64,000 nucleotides of DNA from the NCBI GenBank assembly GCA_902362805.1, contig CABIXY010000009.1, forward strand, positions 1 to 64,000, in the 5' to 3' direction. This DNA is from Eubacteriaceae bacterium. GTDB lineage: Bacteria > Bacillota > Clostridia > Peptostreptococcales > Anaerovoracaceae. The notes below the pieces were generated by a model. The model was not told the origin of the DNA. It did no database searches and was given only the letters and a program-made list of their open reading frames with translations. Position 1 is the stretch's first letter; the number at the start of each line of letters is the position of its first letter. Both the position numbers and the translations under genes were made by a program. This document shows, piece after piece, positions 41,492-49,779 of the stretch.

Positions 41492-42676
41492 ATGATGATT
41501 AAAATGAAAAAGCGGAGATTTGTCCTTCTCATCGTGGGCGTAGTGATTGCTACGCTCTTATTCGGTTTTGTGGGGCTGAATCTCTTTGCCAATGCCAAGG
41601 ACATCATCTGGGTGGAGCGGCCCAAATATGAAACCCTCAACGAGATTGGCAATAAGTACGCAAAACTCTACTCCCTGCAGAAGACGATTGACGAGAAAAG
41701 TCTCTGGGATACAGACGAAGAAACACAGATGGACGCCATTTATAAAGCTCTTTTAGATTCTTTGGGAGACAAATACTCCAGATATATGAGCCAGGATGAG
41801 TACAAAGCATGGTCAAAGTATGTCAATGGCACGTTTACGGGAATCGGTCTGACCTTCACAACAGATAAAGAGGGCAATTATATCATCACAAAGGTGCTCC
41901 CTGACAGCCCGGCAGCTGCCGGCGGTCTCAAAGAGGGCGATACGATTCTTAAGGTGGATGGAAAAACCTATACTGATTCGGATGCCATGATGTTGGATAT
42001 GCGCGGTGATGAGGGTACAAAGGTTGCGATTACTTATGAACGGGCAGGGAAACAGAAGACTGTGAACCTGATTCGAGCTGAAGTTTCGGAACAATCGGTC
42101 TTTGCAGGTACGATTGATAAGAAGTATGGATACATACAGATTACAGGATTTGAGAAAACCACGGCAGAGCAGTTCAAGGCGGAACTGGCCAACCTGGAGA
42201 ACAAAAACGTCAAGGGTTTGATTATAGATTTGAGAAATAACCTGGGCGGCTTTATGGATCAGGGTATCGAGATCGCAGATATGCTTTTGCCTGAATGCAC
42301 GATCACTCATACGGAGGATAAGAACGGCAAAAAGGAATATTATAATTCAGATGAAAATTGCACGAAACTGAAATATGTGGTCCTTGTCAATGAGAATACG
42401 GCCAGTGCTTCAGAAATCGTCGCTGCTGCAATCAAGGATAATGAGGGCGGCAAACTGGTGGGAACGACCACCTACGGAAAAGGTATCATACAGAGCACCG
42501 TCGCTTTTAAAGACGGCACGGCGATGAGTTTGACTATCATGCAGTATCTGTCGCCGAAAAACAAGAAAATCCACGGTGTAGGCGTCAAACCCGACATTGA
42601 AGTAAAGCAGAAAAAGAACGCAAAAAAGGATTTTCAATTGGAAAAGGCCAAGGCGCTATTATCTGATCGGCAATGA
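41492..42676 (+). CDS. ctpA: carboxyl-terminal processing protease (S41)
   Basis: A 394-residue membrane-anchored protease. A single N-terminal helix (about residues 8-28) is followed by a PDZ domain (TFTGIGLTFTTDKEGNYIIT, SPAAAGGLKEGDTILKVDGK) and the tail-specific protease core LIIDLRNNLGGFMDQGIEIA. The catalytic Ser-Lys dyad is visible as TASASEIVAAAIKDN and TTYGKGIIQ. Family members trim secreted proteins and may act in sporulation signalling. It is tightly linked to recJ, 6 bases downstream, with AAGGTGG as ribosome site. Confidence 0.94.
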   Translation: MMIKMKKRRFVLLIVGVVIATLLFGFVGLNLFANAKDIIWVERPKYETLNEIGNKYAKLYSLQKTIDEKSLWDTDEETQMDAIYKALLDSLGDKYSRYMSQDEYKAWSKYVNGTFTGIGLTFTTDKEGNYIITKVLPDSPAAAGGLKEGDTILKVDGKTYTDSDAMMLDMRGDEGTKVAITYERAGKQKTVNLIRAEVSEQSVFAGTIDKKYGYIQITGFEKTTAEQFKAELANLENKNVKGLIIDLRNNLGGFMDQGIEIADMLLPECTITHTEDKNGKKEYYNSDENCTKLKYVVLVNENTASASEIVAAAIKDNEGGKLVGTTTYGKGIIQSTVAFKDGTAMSLTIMQYLSPKNKKIHGVGVKPDIEVKQKKNAKKDFQLEKAKALLSDRQ

Positions 42677-42774
42677 CTAGTTTCCTCTTTTCTCTTGCGA
42701 GAAGCGATTGACTTTAACACGTAAAAGTGCTATACTTGTGTTGCGATAAAGCAGATGAAAGGAGTTTTCGCAAG

Positions 42775-43083
42775 ATGGCATACGATTCGAAATTTAAAAG
42801 AGATGATATTGATGAATTTTTTGATGGCGTATTGACCCTGAAGGATCGGGAAGACTGCTACAGGTTCTTTGAAGATATATGTACAATTAACGAGATACAT
42901 GCCATAGCGCAGAGGCTGCAAGTGGCCAAGCTGCTCTCACAGAAAAAGACGTACAGTGAAATTGAAGAAATTACCAAGGCGTCTACAGCTACGATCAGCA
43001 GGATCAACAAATGCCTCGTTTATGGCGCTGATGGATATCAGCGTGTGCTGGAGAGATTGGAAAATCAAAAGAACAAGAAATAG
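42775..43083 (+). CDS. YerC/YecD family TrpR-related protein
   Basis: A 102-residue helical protein with the TrpR-like DNA-binding region: LKDREDCYRFFEDICTINEI, AIAQRLQVAKLL, then YSEIEEITKASTATISRINK. These small proteins are related to TrpR, but a tryptophan-binding role has not been shown. ATG 42775 follows AAAGGAG by 8-9 bases; the open frame extends 16 codons further without support. A terminator follows directly. Confidence 0.92.
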   Translation: MAYDSKFKRDDIDEFFDGVLTLKDREDCYRFFEDICTINEIHAIAQRLQVAKLLSQKKTYSEIEEITKASTATISRINKCLVYGADGYQRVLERLENQKNKK

Positions 43084-43094
43084 AAGCTAGATTT

Positions 43095-43124
43095 AGGACG
43101 TCCAGAGGCGTCCTTCTTTTTTTG
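43095..43124 (+). terminator. terminator after the TrpR-like gene
   Basis: AGGACG/CGTCCT stem with an 8-base loop and TTCTTTTTTT. Confidence 0.85.
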
Positions 43125-43200
43125 CGCAAAACCATTGGTCGCAGTGGCAGTTGAAGATGATTTGTGATAAAATAAGGAGAATGAAGAGAGGTGAGGGAGA

Positions 43201-43758
43201 GTGAACAGTATCTATCTATATGAGGGACCTTTCGAAAAAGGTGATAAGGGATTTCCCATGATTAAAGAGGCTGCGAGAAGGCATGCAATGGAAAACAATT
43301 TGAACTTTGACTTTGACCAGGCGCAGATTGTCAGAGAAGAGAAGGGGAAGCCTTACTTTCTTGATGTTCCACTGGAATTTTCTTTGACCCATAGTGGGCA
43401 GCTGTGGATGTGTTTGTTCAGCGGCAAGCCTGTTGGACTGGATTTACAGCAGGTGAAGTCCCTGGAGTATGAGAAAATCGCTGATAGGCAGTACACCGAA
43501 GAGGAACAGCACTACGTCAGACTTTGGGGCCTGGCAGGCTTTTTTGACGTATGGGTACGCAAAGAGGCCTTCTGCAAATGTACAGGTCAGGGTCTTTTTA
43601 CGGAAATGCCGTCCATGGCAGATGTAAATCACGACTTGTATGAAGAAATCATCTGGCAGGGAAAGACGTATTGCTTTACAGAGATTCCTATGGCGGACGA
43701 CTTGAAATGCGTCGCCTGCAGCGGAGAAAAAATGGATATAGAAGCGAGGATATTATGA
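43201..43758 (+). CDS. 4'-phosphopantetheinyl transferase, Sfp-like
   Basis: A 185-residue Sfp/AcpT-type enzyme that moves phosphopantetheine from CoA to a carrier-protein serine. The three signatures are FSLTHSGQLWMCLFSG, VGLDLQQVKSLEYEKIADR and the helix WVRKEAFCKCTGQGL. It is shorter than Sfp (224). GTG 43201 has GAGGTGAGGGAGA ahead. No NRPS, PKS or carrier gene is in the window, so it may serve a distant locus or replace AcpS. Its stop overlaps the start of the MBL gene, indicating coupling. Confidence 0.86.
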   Translation: MNSIYLYEGPFEKGDKGFPMIKEAARRHAMENNLNFDFDQAQIVREEKGKPYFLDVPLEFSLTHSGQLWMCLFSGKPVGLDLQQVKSLEYEKIADRQYTEEEQHYVRLWGLAGFFDVWVRKEAFCKCTGQGLFTEMPSMADVNHDLYEEIIWQGKTYCFTEIPMADDLKCVACSGEKMDIEARIL

Positions 43759-44588
43759 TGAAGTTTACATTTTTATCAGAAAACAAGACGGACAACCCGG
43801 GCTGTGATGCAGAGCATGGACTGTCCATTTACATCGAAACAGAAGAAATGACCATCCTCTTTGATACGGGTGCATCCAATCTCTTTGAGAGAAACGCGAA
43901 GAGAAAACATATCGATTTGACAAAGGCAGCGGCGTTGGTCATCAGTCACGGCCATTACGACCATACAGAAGGTGTACCGCGGTTTTGCGAGATCAACCAG
44001 GCGGCTCCCGTCTATATTCACAAAGATGCGTTTGGCGAATGTTACGGCATGGAGGGGGACAAAATAGACAAGAAACCTTGCAGCCTCCTGTGGAGCCAGG
44101 CGGATCGGGAACGGATTGAGCACAGGTTCCATCTTACAGACGGACCGCTGTGGCTGACAGATAATATTGTCATCTCAGGAACCATCCCCGACGTACCGGG
44201 AAATGAGCCTACAGAGAAGTTCTTTGAAAAGAAAGAGGACGGGCGGATGGTGCCTGATCCGATGAATCACGAGCAGTTCCTGGCAATTCGAAATGGGGAG
44301 AAGGGCATCTATCTCTTTTCTGGCTGCAGCCACAAAGGCATCATCCCAGTTTTGCAATACAGCAAACAGTTGTTTCCAGGCGAAAAGATTGCTGGAATCA
44401 TCGCTGGCATGCACCTGTTTTCGGCGACAGAAGAAATGCGTAAGACCGTGGTGGAGAAGGTCGTTGCAGAACAACCTGACATGGTGATGCCAGTGCACTG
44501 TACGGGTATCGAGGCGATCTGTATGCTGAAATCGCAGTTAGGCGATAAATGTATCGTTGCGACGGCAGGAAGCTCCTATGAATATTAA
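43755..44588 (+). CDS. MBL-fold metallohydrolase
   Basis: A 277-residue metallo-beta-lactamase-fold protein with ALVISHGHYDHTEGVPRF (HxHxDH metal motif), a later FSGCSHKGIIPVLQ and VMPVHCTG metal ligands. It resembles the group annotated as dihydropterin-6-methyl-4-aminobenzene-phosphate synthase-like hydrolases, whose real substrates are mostly unknown. ATG 43755 or 43758 overlaps the preceding stop codon; codons further upstream lie inside the PPTase gene. Its last 11 bases overlap recX. Confidence 0.88.
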   Translation: MMKFTFLSENKTDNPGCDAEHGLSIYIETEEMTILFDTGASNLFERNAKRKHIDLTKAAALVISHGHYDHTEGVPRFCEINQAAPVYIHKDAFGECYGMEGDKIDKKPCSLLWSQADRERIEHRFHLTDGPLWLTDNIVISGTIPDVPGNEPTEKFFEKKEDGRMVPDPMNHEQFLAIRNGEKGIYLFSGCSHKGIIPVLQYSKQLFPGEKIAGIIAGMHLFSATEEMRKTVVEKVVAEQPDMVMPVHCTGIEAICMLKSQLGDKCIVATAGSSYEY

Positions 44589-45036
44589 CGATGCAGCGCT
44601 TAGGTACCTTTCGTCCCGCAGCCGCACCGTCTACGAAATGAAGAAACAATTAGGACAGAAAGGTTTCACCGATGAAGAAATCGGCGCGCTGATCGCAGAC
44701 TTCAGGGAATGCGGATATCTGGACGACCTGCGTTACTGCCAGGAGTATTTTCACTATGCTTTCGGCAAAGGGAAGGGAAAGCGTCTGGTGTTCAACGAGC
44801 TGAGGGGAAAAGGCATCGATCAGGCAGATATCGACATCGCCTTTGCAGAATACGACCTGGAAATGGACGAAGTCAGCCGCGCCAGAGAAGAGGCGGCAAA
44901 GGTTCTGCGCATGGCAGCGATTGAAGACGGCCAGCCCGTGCCGGAAAAAATCATCGGCCGCATTGCCAGAAAGCTGCAGTCTAAAGGCTACAGCAGCGAT
45001 ACCATCTACAGTATTATTGGAGACATGAGAAGATGA
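44578..45036 (+). CDS. recX: regulatory protein RecX
   Basis: A 152-residue all-helical protein with three RecX repeats: ALRYLSSRSRTVYEMKKQL, LIADFRECGYLDDLRYCQEY and a C-terminal RIARKLQSKGYSSDTIYSII. RecX binds RecA filaments and restrains recombination. The start at 44578 lies inside the end of the MBL gene and matches the family start; recA is not in the window. Its stop overlaps the tcdA start by 4 bases. Confidence 0.9.
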   Translation: MNINDAALRYLSSRSRTVYEMKKQLGQKGFTDEEIGALIADFRECGYLDDLRYCQEYFHYAFGKGKGKRLVFNELRGKGIDQADIDIAFAEYDLEMDEVSRAREEAAKVLRMAAIEDGQPVPEKIIGRIARKLQSKGYSSDTIYSIIGDMRR

Positions 45037-45737
45037 GCATGACAGAAAGAACGGCTTTATTAATTGGCGAAGAGGGCGTTGCACGGCTGGCAGAAACCAA
45101 GGTCCTGGTCTTTGGCGTGGGCGGCGTCGGTGGGTTCGTCTGCGAAGCATTGGCGAGAGCAGGAATTGGGCAGATTGACATCGTGGATAACGATATCGTT
45201 TCCGAGAGTAACCTCAATCGGCAGATTATCGCTACCCGGGACACCATAGGGCAGGCGAAGACAGAACTGATGAAGAAACGTATAACTGCGATTAACCCAT
45301 CCTGCGGGGTCGAGGCATTTCAGTGCTTTTATCTGCCAGGAGAGGAAGCAGTCACGAACCAGTTCCACTTTGATCGTTACGACTATGTGGTGGACGCTAT
45401 TGATACAGTTGCTGCCAAAATTGATATTATCGTCAAGTGCAGAGAAGCGGGCACGGCTGTGATCTCCTCCATGGGAACAGGCAACAAGCTGGATCCGGGC
45501 AGGTTTGAAATTGCAGACATCAGCAAAACCAGTGTCTGCCCTCTGGCGAAGGTGGTACGCAGAGAGCTGCGCCAGCGAAATATCAAAGGGGTAAAAGTGT
45601 TGTTCTCTAAAGAGGAGCCTATCAAAACTGGCAGCCGGACACCTGGCAGCATCAGTTTTGTGCCTTCTGTAGCAGGTCTTCTTATCGCAGGGGAAGTGGT
45701 GCGGGATATCCTGGAATGCACACCAAATGATTTGTAA
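45033..45737 (+). CDS. tcdA: tRNA threonylcarbamoyladenosine dehydratase
   Basis: A 234-residue ThiF/E1-like enzyme. It has the nucleotide motif VLVFGVGGVGGFVCEALARA, DNDIVSESNLNRQIIAT, a DAIDTVAAKIDII segment and the CsdL/TcdA-specific SSMGTGNKLDPGRFEIADIS. It converts t6A37 of tRNA to the cyclic ct6A form using ATP. In E. coli it partners with the CsdA-CsdE sulfur system; none is seen here. It overlaps recX by 4 bases and ends the cluster. Confidence 0.92.
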   Translation: MSMTERTALLIGEEGVARLAETKVLVFGVGGVGGFVCEALARAGIGQIDIVDNDIVSESNLNRQIIATRDTIGQAKTELMKKRITAINPSCGVEAFQCFYLPGEEAVTNQFHFDRYDYVVDAIDTVAAKIDIIVKCREAGTAVISSMGTGNKLDPGRFEIADISKTSVCPLAKVVRRELRQRNIKGVKVLFSKEEPIKTGSRTPGSISFVPSVAGLLIAGEVVRDILECTPNDL

Positions 45738-45838
45738 AATTTAACACAACCAACATATTCATATAGTATACTAGTCATGTTTTAATGCTGCAATCGCGTG
45801 CAATTATTACATGACTTTTTTATTGAAAGGGAGGAAAA

Positions 45839-46687
45839 ATGAGAAAATATTTTGCGGAATTTATTGGAACTGCAGTTCTGGTCTTCTTCGGATGCGGAAG
45901 TGCCGTTGCGTCCGGTGCACTGTTCAGTGCCATGGGCATGGGACTTCCTGTAGCGTTTACCACGCTATCAGTCGCATTTGCTTTTGGCCTTGCAGTGATG
46001 GCAGTGTACTACATGATGGGGGACATTTCCGGATGTCATATCAACCCTGCAGTATCCCTGGGAATGCTGATTACAAGGCGAATGTCGGTGAAAGATTTCC
46101 TGGGTTATATCATCTGCCAATTTGCTGGAGGCATCGCAGGAGCAGCGCTGCTTTCTGTGGTTATCGGAGGACGGACGTCCCTGAGTGCCAACGGATATGA
46201 TTCAGCCAGCACCTTTGGCATCACCATGTGGATGGCAATTTTGATTGAAGTGATTCTGACCTTTGTTTTTGTCTCAGTATTTTTGAGTGCGACAGAAAAA
46301 GAGGAAAATCGTTCGATTGCCGGCCTGGTGATCGGACTGACCATGACCATGACTTATATCTTCGGAGTGCCGTTTACCGGCGCTTCTGTAAATCCAGCCA
46401 GATCTCTTGGACCAGCACTTTTACAGGGCAGTGATGCACTGACACAGGTGTGGGTTTTCATCGCAGCACCTCTCGTCGGAGCAGTGATCGCAGCGGCTTG
46501 CTATCTGCTTCTGAGAATGGAGCCTAAGAAATCAGCGCAGGCAGTGGCTATTGACGTTGAGGCTGCAGATGAGGTTATGGACGAATTTGACGAGGCAGCT
46601 GATCTGGAGCAGCAGGAAGATGTGGAACCTGCCCAGCCTGAGACAGCAGACCACGGCGATGACGACCGTCCCGGCGAGAACAAGTAA
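45839..46687 (+). CDS. aquaporin, MIP family, with acidic C-terminal tail
   Basis: A 282-residue six-helix channel with both NPA boxes: DISGCHINPAVSLG (NPA at 69-71) and GASVNPARSLGPALL. Opening FAEFIGTAVLVFFGCGSAVA is typical of AqpZ-like water channels. The last 55-60 residues form an acidic, probably disordered tail (DEVMDEFDEAADLEQQEDVE), unusual for bacterial aquaporins, which end soon after helix 6. GGGAGGAAAA precedes ATG 45839. Water selectivity is more likely than glycerol from length of the loops, but is not proven. Confidence 0.92.
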   Translation: MRKYFAEFIGTAVLVFFGCGSAVASGALFSAMGMGLPVAFTTLSVAFAFGLAVMAVYYMMGDISGCHINPAVSLGMLITRRMSVKDFLGYIICQFAGGIAGAALLSVVIGGRTSLSANGYDSASTFGITMWMAILIEVILTFVFVSVFLSATEKEENRSIAGLVIGLTMTMTYIFGVPFTGASVNPARSLGPALLQGSDALTQVWVFIAAPLVGAVIAAACYLLLRMEPKKSAQAVAIDVEAADEVMDEFDEAADLEQQEDVEPAQPETADHGDDDRPGENK

Positions 46688-46839
46688 AAGGTACTTGAAC
46701 TTTCTTCCTAATTTTGCATAACTGGCGGGGAATCAGAGGCGATTGCACGGATAGATGACAGCAGCAGCTTGTCTTTGCCGAACGTTTATCATCACAGCAT
46801 CATATTATATATGCGAAGAAATAAACTAGGAGGGATGAT

Positions 46840-47457
46840 ATGAGTCAAAACTATCCATTTGTAAATCCGCCGCTGCCTTATGATTACGATGCCTTGGAGC
46901 CTTATATTGATACAGGTACGATGATTTTGCATCACGACGCCCATTTACAGACTTATGTGGATAATCTTAACAAGCTGCTCCGTGATTATCCGCAGTTTCA
47001 AAAGATGACGCTGACTGGACTGATTCAAAATGTCGATACGATGCCTTACGAGATTGCGGAAGGTGTAAAGAATAATGCTGGCGGGGTCTATAACCACATC
47101 ATGTATTTTAATCAGCTAACGCCGCCGGAGGGTTACAAAGAGATGGAAGGCGAGCTGGCGGAGAAGACAAAACAGCGATTCGGCAGTGCAGATGCGCTGA
47201 GAGCCGAATTGAAAAAAGCCGCTTTATCGGTTTTCGGATCTGGAAACGCCTGGCTTGTCACAGACCGCAACAACACGCTGCAGGTCGTGACCACAAAAAA
47301 TCAGGATAATCCATTTGCCAGTGGGCTGCGGCCTCTGCTCATCATAGATGTTTGGGAACACGCTTATTACCTGAAACACTATAACAAGAGAGCAGAATAC
47401 ATAGACGACTTCTTCCGCGTTGTTGACTGGGAGAAAGTCGGGGAAAGACTGTCGTAA
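46840..47457 (+). CDS. sod: superoxide dismutase, Fe/Mn type
   Basis: A 205-residue dismutase converting superoxide to oxygen and peroxide. Metal ligands are in ILHHDAHLQTYVDNLN (His), GGVYNHIMYFNQL (His) and IDVWEHAYYLKHYNKRAEYI (Asp and His). Whether Fe or Mn is used cannot be read with confidence. AGGAGGGATGAT precedes ATG 46840. A gene for oxygen defence in a presumed anaerobe fits aerotolerance. It is transcribed alone and ends in a GC hairpin with a T-run. Confidence 0.93.
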   Translation: MSQNYPFVNPPLPYDYDALEPYIDTGTMILHHDAHLQTYVDNLNKLLRDYPQFQKMTLTGLIQNVDTMPYEIAEGVKNNAGGVYNHIMYFNQLTPPEGYKEMEGELAEKTKQRFGSADALRAELKKAALSVFGSGNAWLVTDRNNTLQVVTTKNQDNPFASGLRPLLIIDVWEHAYYLKHYNKRAEYIDDFFRVVDWEKVGERLS

Positions 47458-47458
47458 G

Positions 47459-47513
47459 AGAAAGCTTTTGTACGGCCGGGCGAGAATTCGCCCAGTTGTG
47501 CAGAGGCTTTTTT
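47459..47513 (+). terminator. sod terminator
   Basis: GGGCG/CGCCC core with outer GAAAGC...GCTTTTTT, ending in six T's. The T-run doubles as the start of the next long palindrome. Confidence 0.75.
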
Positions 47514-47668
47514 GTTTAATAGGAAATATCGATTTCCTATTAAACAAAAAAGGGGTGTGCAGAGGGGAATCCCCTCGCCGCCCGCAGGAGGGTGCTCAGC
47601 TTGCGTAGCAAGCGCCGAAGGGAACCTAGGGTTCCCTAGCGGAGTGGCGCAGCCACTTTTTTTGTTTC
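47507..47668. repeat. palindrome cluster (REP-like), five consecutive hairpins
   Basis: A perfect 21-bp inverted repeat (47507-47527 with 47532-47552, loop ATCG) is followed by GAGGGG-AA-TCCCCTC-type, CTTGC-GTA-GCAAG, GGGAACC-TAG-GGTTCCC and GTGGC-GCA-GCCAC hairpins, the last with TTTTTTT. The first arm ATAGGAAATATCG is identical to the start of the 126-bp repeat. No gene is seen in 47458-47774 apart from this cluster and the sod terminator. Confidence 0.75.
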
Positions 47669-47774
47669 ATCTGTGGGTAAAGAAAATATCGCAAAATCCG
47701 ACATTTTGTTACAGATATCGTACTTACAGCCTCTTTGTTTTGGTGTAGAATAAAAAGAAAAAAGGAGTTCGTTT

Positions 47775-48353
47775 ATGGAAAAAAGTGCGATGCCTATTAC
47801 AAATCCAAGACTGCCTGAAAAGCGGTATCAAATATTTATCAGTTCAACTTACAGCGATTTATTGGAAGAACGCAGAGCCGTCATGGATGCGATATTAGAT
47901 TTAAAGTGTTTTCCCTCGGGGATGGAAATGTTTCCAGCTGTAGACATGGAGCAGTTTGAGTATATCAAACAAATCATCGACGAGAGTGATTATTACGTCC
48001 TCGTCCTGGCAGGAAGATATGGTTCCACAGCACCTGACGGAATCAGCTATACAGAAAAAGAGTATGACTATGCCAAGTCGAGGAACATTCCCGTTACAGC
48101 CCTCGTCTATCGAGATATCGAACAACTGCCTCAGGGTAAATGTGAAAAGAAGGAGGACAAGCAAAGAAAGCTGCTGGCTTTTCGCAGCAAAGTGATGGAA
48201 GGAAGGCTCTGTACTTTTTGGGATTCTCCTGATAACTTGAAGTACGAACTTTCCCGCAGTCTGAAGGCTGCCTTTGAACAGTATCCGCGAAGAGGCTGGG
48301 TGCGCAATATAGAGCGCTGCTCTGTAGAAATGGACGGGAATCTGGAAAAATAG
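47775..48353 (+). CDS. stand-alone DUF4062 protein
   Basis: A 192-residue protein that is mostly a DUF4062 domain: RYQIFISSTYSDLLEERRAV at residues 17-36, FPSGMEMFPA, and DYYVLVLAGRYGSTAPDGIS, followed by YTEKEYDYAKSRNIPV. DUF4062 has a TIR/nucleoside-hydrolase-like Rossmann fold and is usually the N-terminal domain of large multidomain proteins, some in defence systems. Here there is no effector or NTPase partner domain and no adjacent partner gene. AAAGGAG lies ahead of ATG 47775. Function unknown. Confidence 0.82.
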   Translation: MEKSAMPITNPRLPEKRYQIFISSTYSDLLEERRAVMDAILDLKCFPSGMEMFPAVDMEQFEYIKQIIDESDYYVLVLAGRYGSTAPDGISYTEKEYDYAKSRNIPVTALVYRDIEQLPQGKCEKKEDKQRKLLAFRSKVMEGRLCTFWDSPDNLKYELSRSLKAAFEQYPRRGWVRNIERCSVEMDGNLEK

Positions 48354-48423
48354 CAGATTCATCCATTGAAATCGCAATCTTTGTATGTTACGATGAAATT
48401 CACGAGAACATTAACAGAAATAA

Positions 48424-48447
48424 TTAATCATTAATCTAATTTTAATC
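48424..48447 (+). promoter_or_regulatory. TTAATC direct repeats upstream of the DUF4342-two-component operon
   Basis: TTAATC occurs at 48424-48429, 48431-48436 and 48442-48447, about 95 bp before the first gene. OmpR-type regulators bind direct repeats, so autoregulation is possible but unproven. Confidence 0.35.
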
Positions 48448-48540
48448 TTTCTCCCATTTTTCATTAATTTGGCAGAGGTACTATATAGGTACAGAAAGGG
48501 AAACCGGAGTAAAGAGTTAAGATTAGAAAGGAAAAGAAAA

Positions 48541-49074
48541 ATGAATCAGTTAGAAAGAGTTGAAAAGATAAGAGAAAAAACAGGCGTAACCTATGAAGAG
48601 GCAAAAGAAGCTTTAGACGCTGCGGGCGGAGATGTGCTGGATGCCATCGTATACCTGGAGAATCAGGGGAAAATCAAAAGACCGGAGAAACAGGTTTATA
48701 CAACAGAAGCAGAACAAGATACGAGCCGGGAATTGATTGAGGCTGCCAAAACATATGAGACGGATGACCACGAGTCCTTTGGCGATATCGTCAAGAAGTT
48801 CCTCAAGTGGTGCGGACGTATGATTAAAAAGGGCTGCGAAAATTTCTTTATCGTAGAAAAGCACGACGAAGAAATCATGTCAGTGCCAGTGATTGTCATA
48901 GCTCTGCTGCTGTTATTTGCATTTTGGATCATTCTGCCGCTGCTTGTCGTCGGACTGTTCTGCGGATTCAGATATTCCTTCAGGGGGAACATCACCAAAT
49001 CTGTAGATGTGAACAAAGCCTGTGACAAAGCAGCAGAAGCCTGCGAGTCCATGAAAAAAGAGTTTAAGAATTAA
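48541..49074 (+). CDS. UBA-like/DUF4342 membrane protein
   Basis: A 177-residue protein. Residues 1-45 form a UBA-like helix bundle (VEKIREKTGVTYEEAKEALD, GDVLDAIVYLE), as in elongation factor Ts N-termini. The middle is acidic, and a DUF4342-type membrane region follows with a hydrophobic hairpin at about residues 118-143. ATG 48541 follows GAAAGGAAAAG; the frame extends further upstream without support. It directly precedes a response regulator and kinase, suggesting it is sensor-linked or a target of that system. Function unknown. Confidence 0.75.
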   Translation: MNQLERVEKIREKTGVTYEEAKEALDAAGGDVLDAIVYLENQGKIKRPEKQVYTTEAEQDTSRELIEAAKTYETDDHESFGDIVKKFLKWCGRMIKKGCENFFIVEKHDEEIMSVPVIVIALLLLFAFWIILPLLVVGLFCGFRYSFRGNITKSVDVNKACDKAAEACESMKKEFKN

Positions 49075-49094
49075 GAACAATTGGAGAGGAATAC

Positions 49095-49775
49095 ATGTCA
49101 CGTAAAATTTTACTCATAGAAGATGAAGAAAAAATCGCCAGATTTGTAGAGCTGGAATTGACTCACGAGGGTTATGAAGTAACGAAGTCTTTTAACGGAA
49201 GAGAAGGTTTGGAATTGGCGGAAAGCGGCAATTACCAGTTGATTCTGCTGGATGTCATGCTGCCTGAGTTAAATGGTCTGGAAGTCTTGCGCAGGCTGCG
49301 CAGGACTTCTGATATCCCGGTCATCATGCTGACCGCCAGGGATGCGGTCATGGATAAGGTTTCGGGTCTCGACGCCGGAGCCGATGATTACATCACCAAA
49401 CCTTTTGCTATAGAGGAACTTCTGGCCAGAATCAGGGTGATTTTCAAAACGCGGATCAGCGCAGAGAGGCAGACGCGCAAGATGAGTGTAAACGGCGTGA
49501 CCATGGACATCGACAGACATGAGGTTACTTACGGGGATGAAATTATTGAACTGAACAATAGAGAATATGAGCTGGTACACACTTTGATGGAAAATAAGAA
49601 CATCGTTCTGAACAGAGACCAGCTCATGAATACGGTGTGCGGATATGATTATATGGGGGAGACGAACATTATTGATGTGTACGTCAGATATATCCGCGCC
49701 AAAATAGACGATAGATTTGGGATTAAGTTTATATCGACGGTACGCGGCGTAGGTTACGTTATCAAAGAGGACTGA
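49095..49775 (+). CDS. OmpR/PhoB-family response regulator
   Basis: A 226-residue regulator. The receiver domain has acidic pocket LLIEDEEKIA, phosphorylation site Asp53 in LLDVMLPELNGL, and Lys102 in YITKPFAIEELL. The C-terminal winged helix includes LNNREYELVHTLMENKN and NIIDVYVRYIRAKID. It follows the UBA/DUF4342 gene by 20 bases and precedes its kinase by 4 bases, so the three form one operon. Targets are unknown; the neighbouring deacetylase gene is a plausible one. Confidence 0.94.
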   Translation: MSRKILLIEDEEKIARFVELELTHEGYEVTKSFNGREGLELAESGNYQLILLDVMLPELNGLEVLRRLRRTSDIPVIMLTARDAVMDKVSGLDAGADDYITKPFAIEELLARIRVIFKTRISAERQTRKMSVNGVTMDIDRHEVTYGDEIIELNNREYELVHTLMENKNIVLNRDQLMNTVCGYDYMGETNIIDVYVRYIRAKIDDRFGIKFISTVRGVGYVIKED

Positions 49776-49779
49776 TTGA

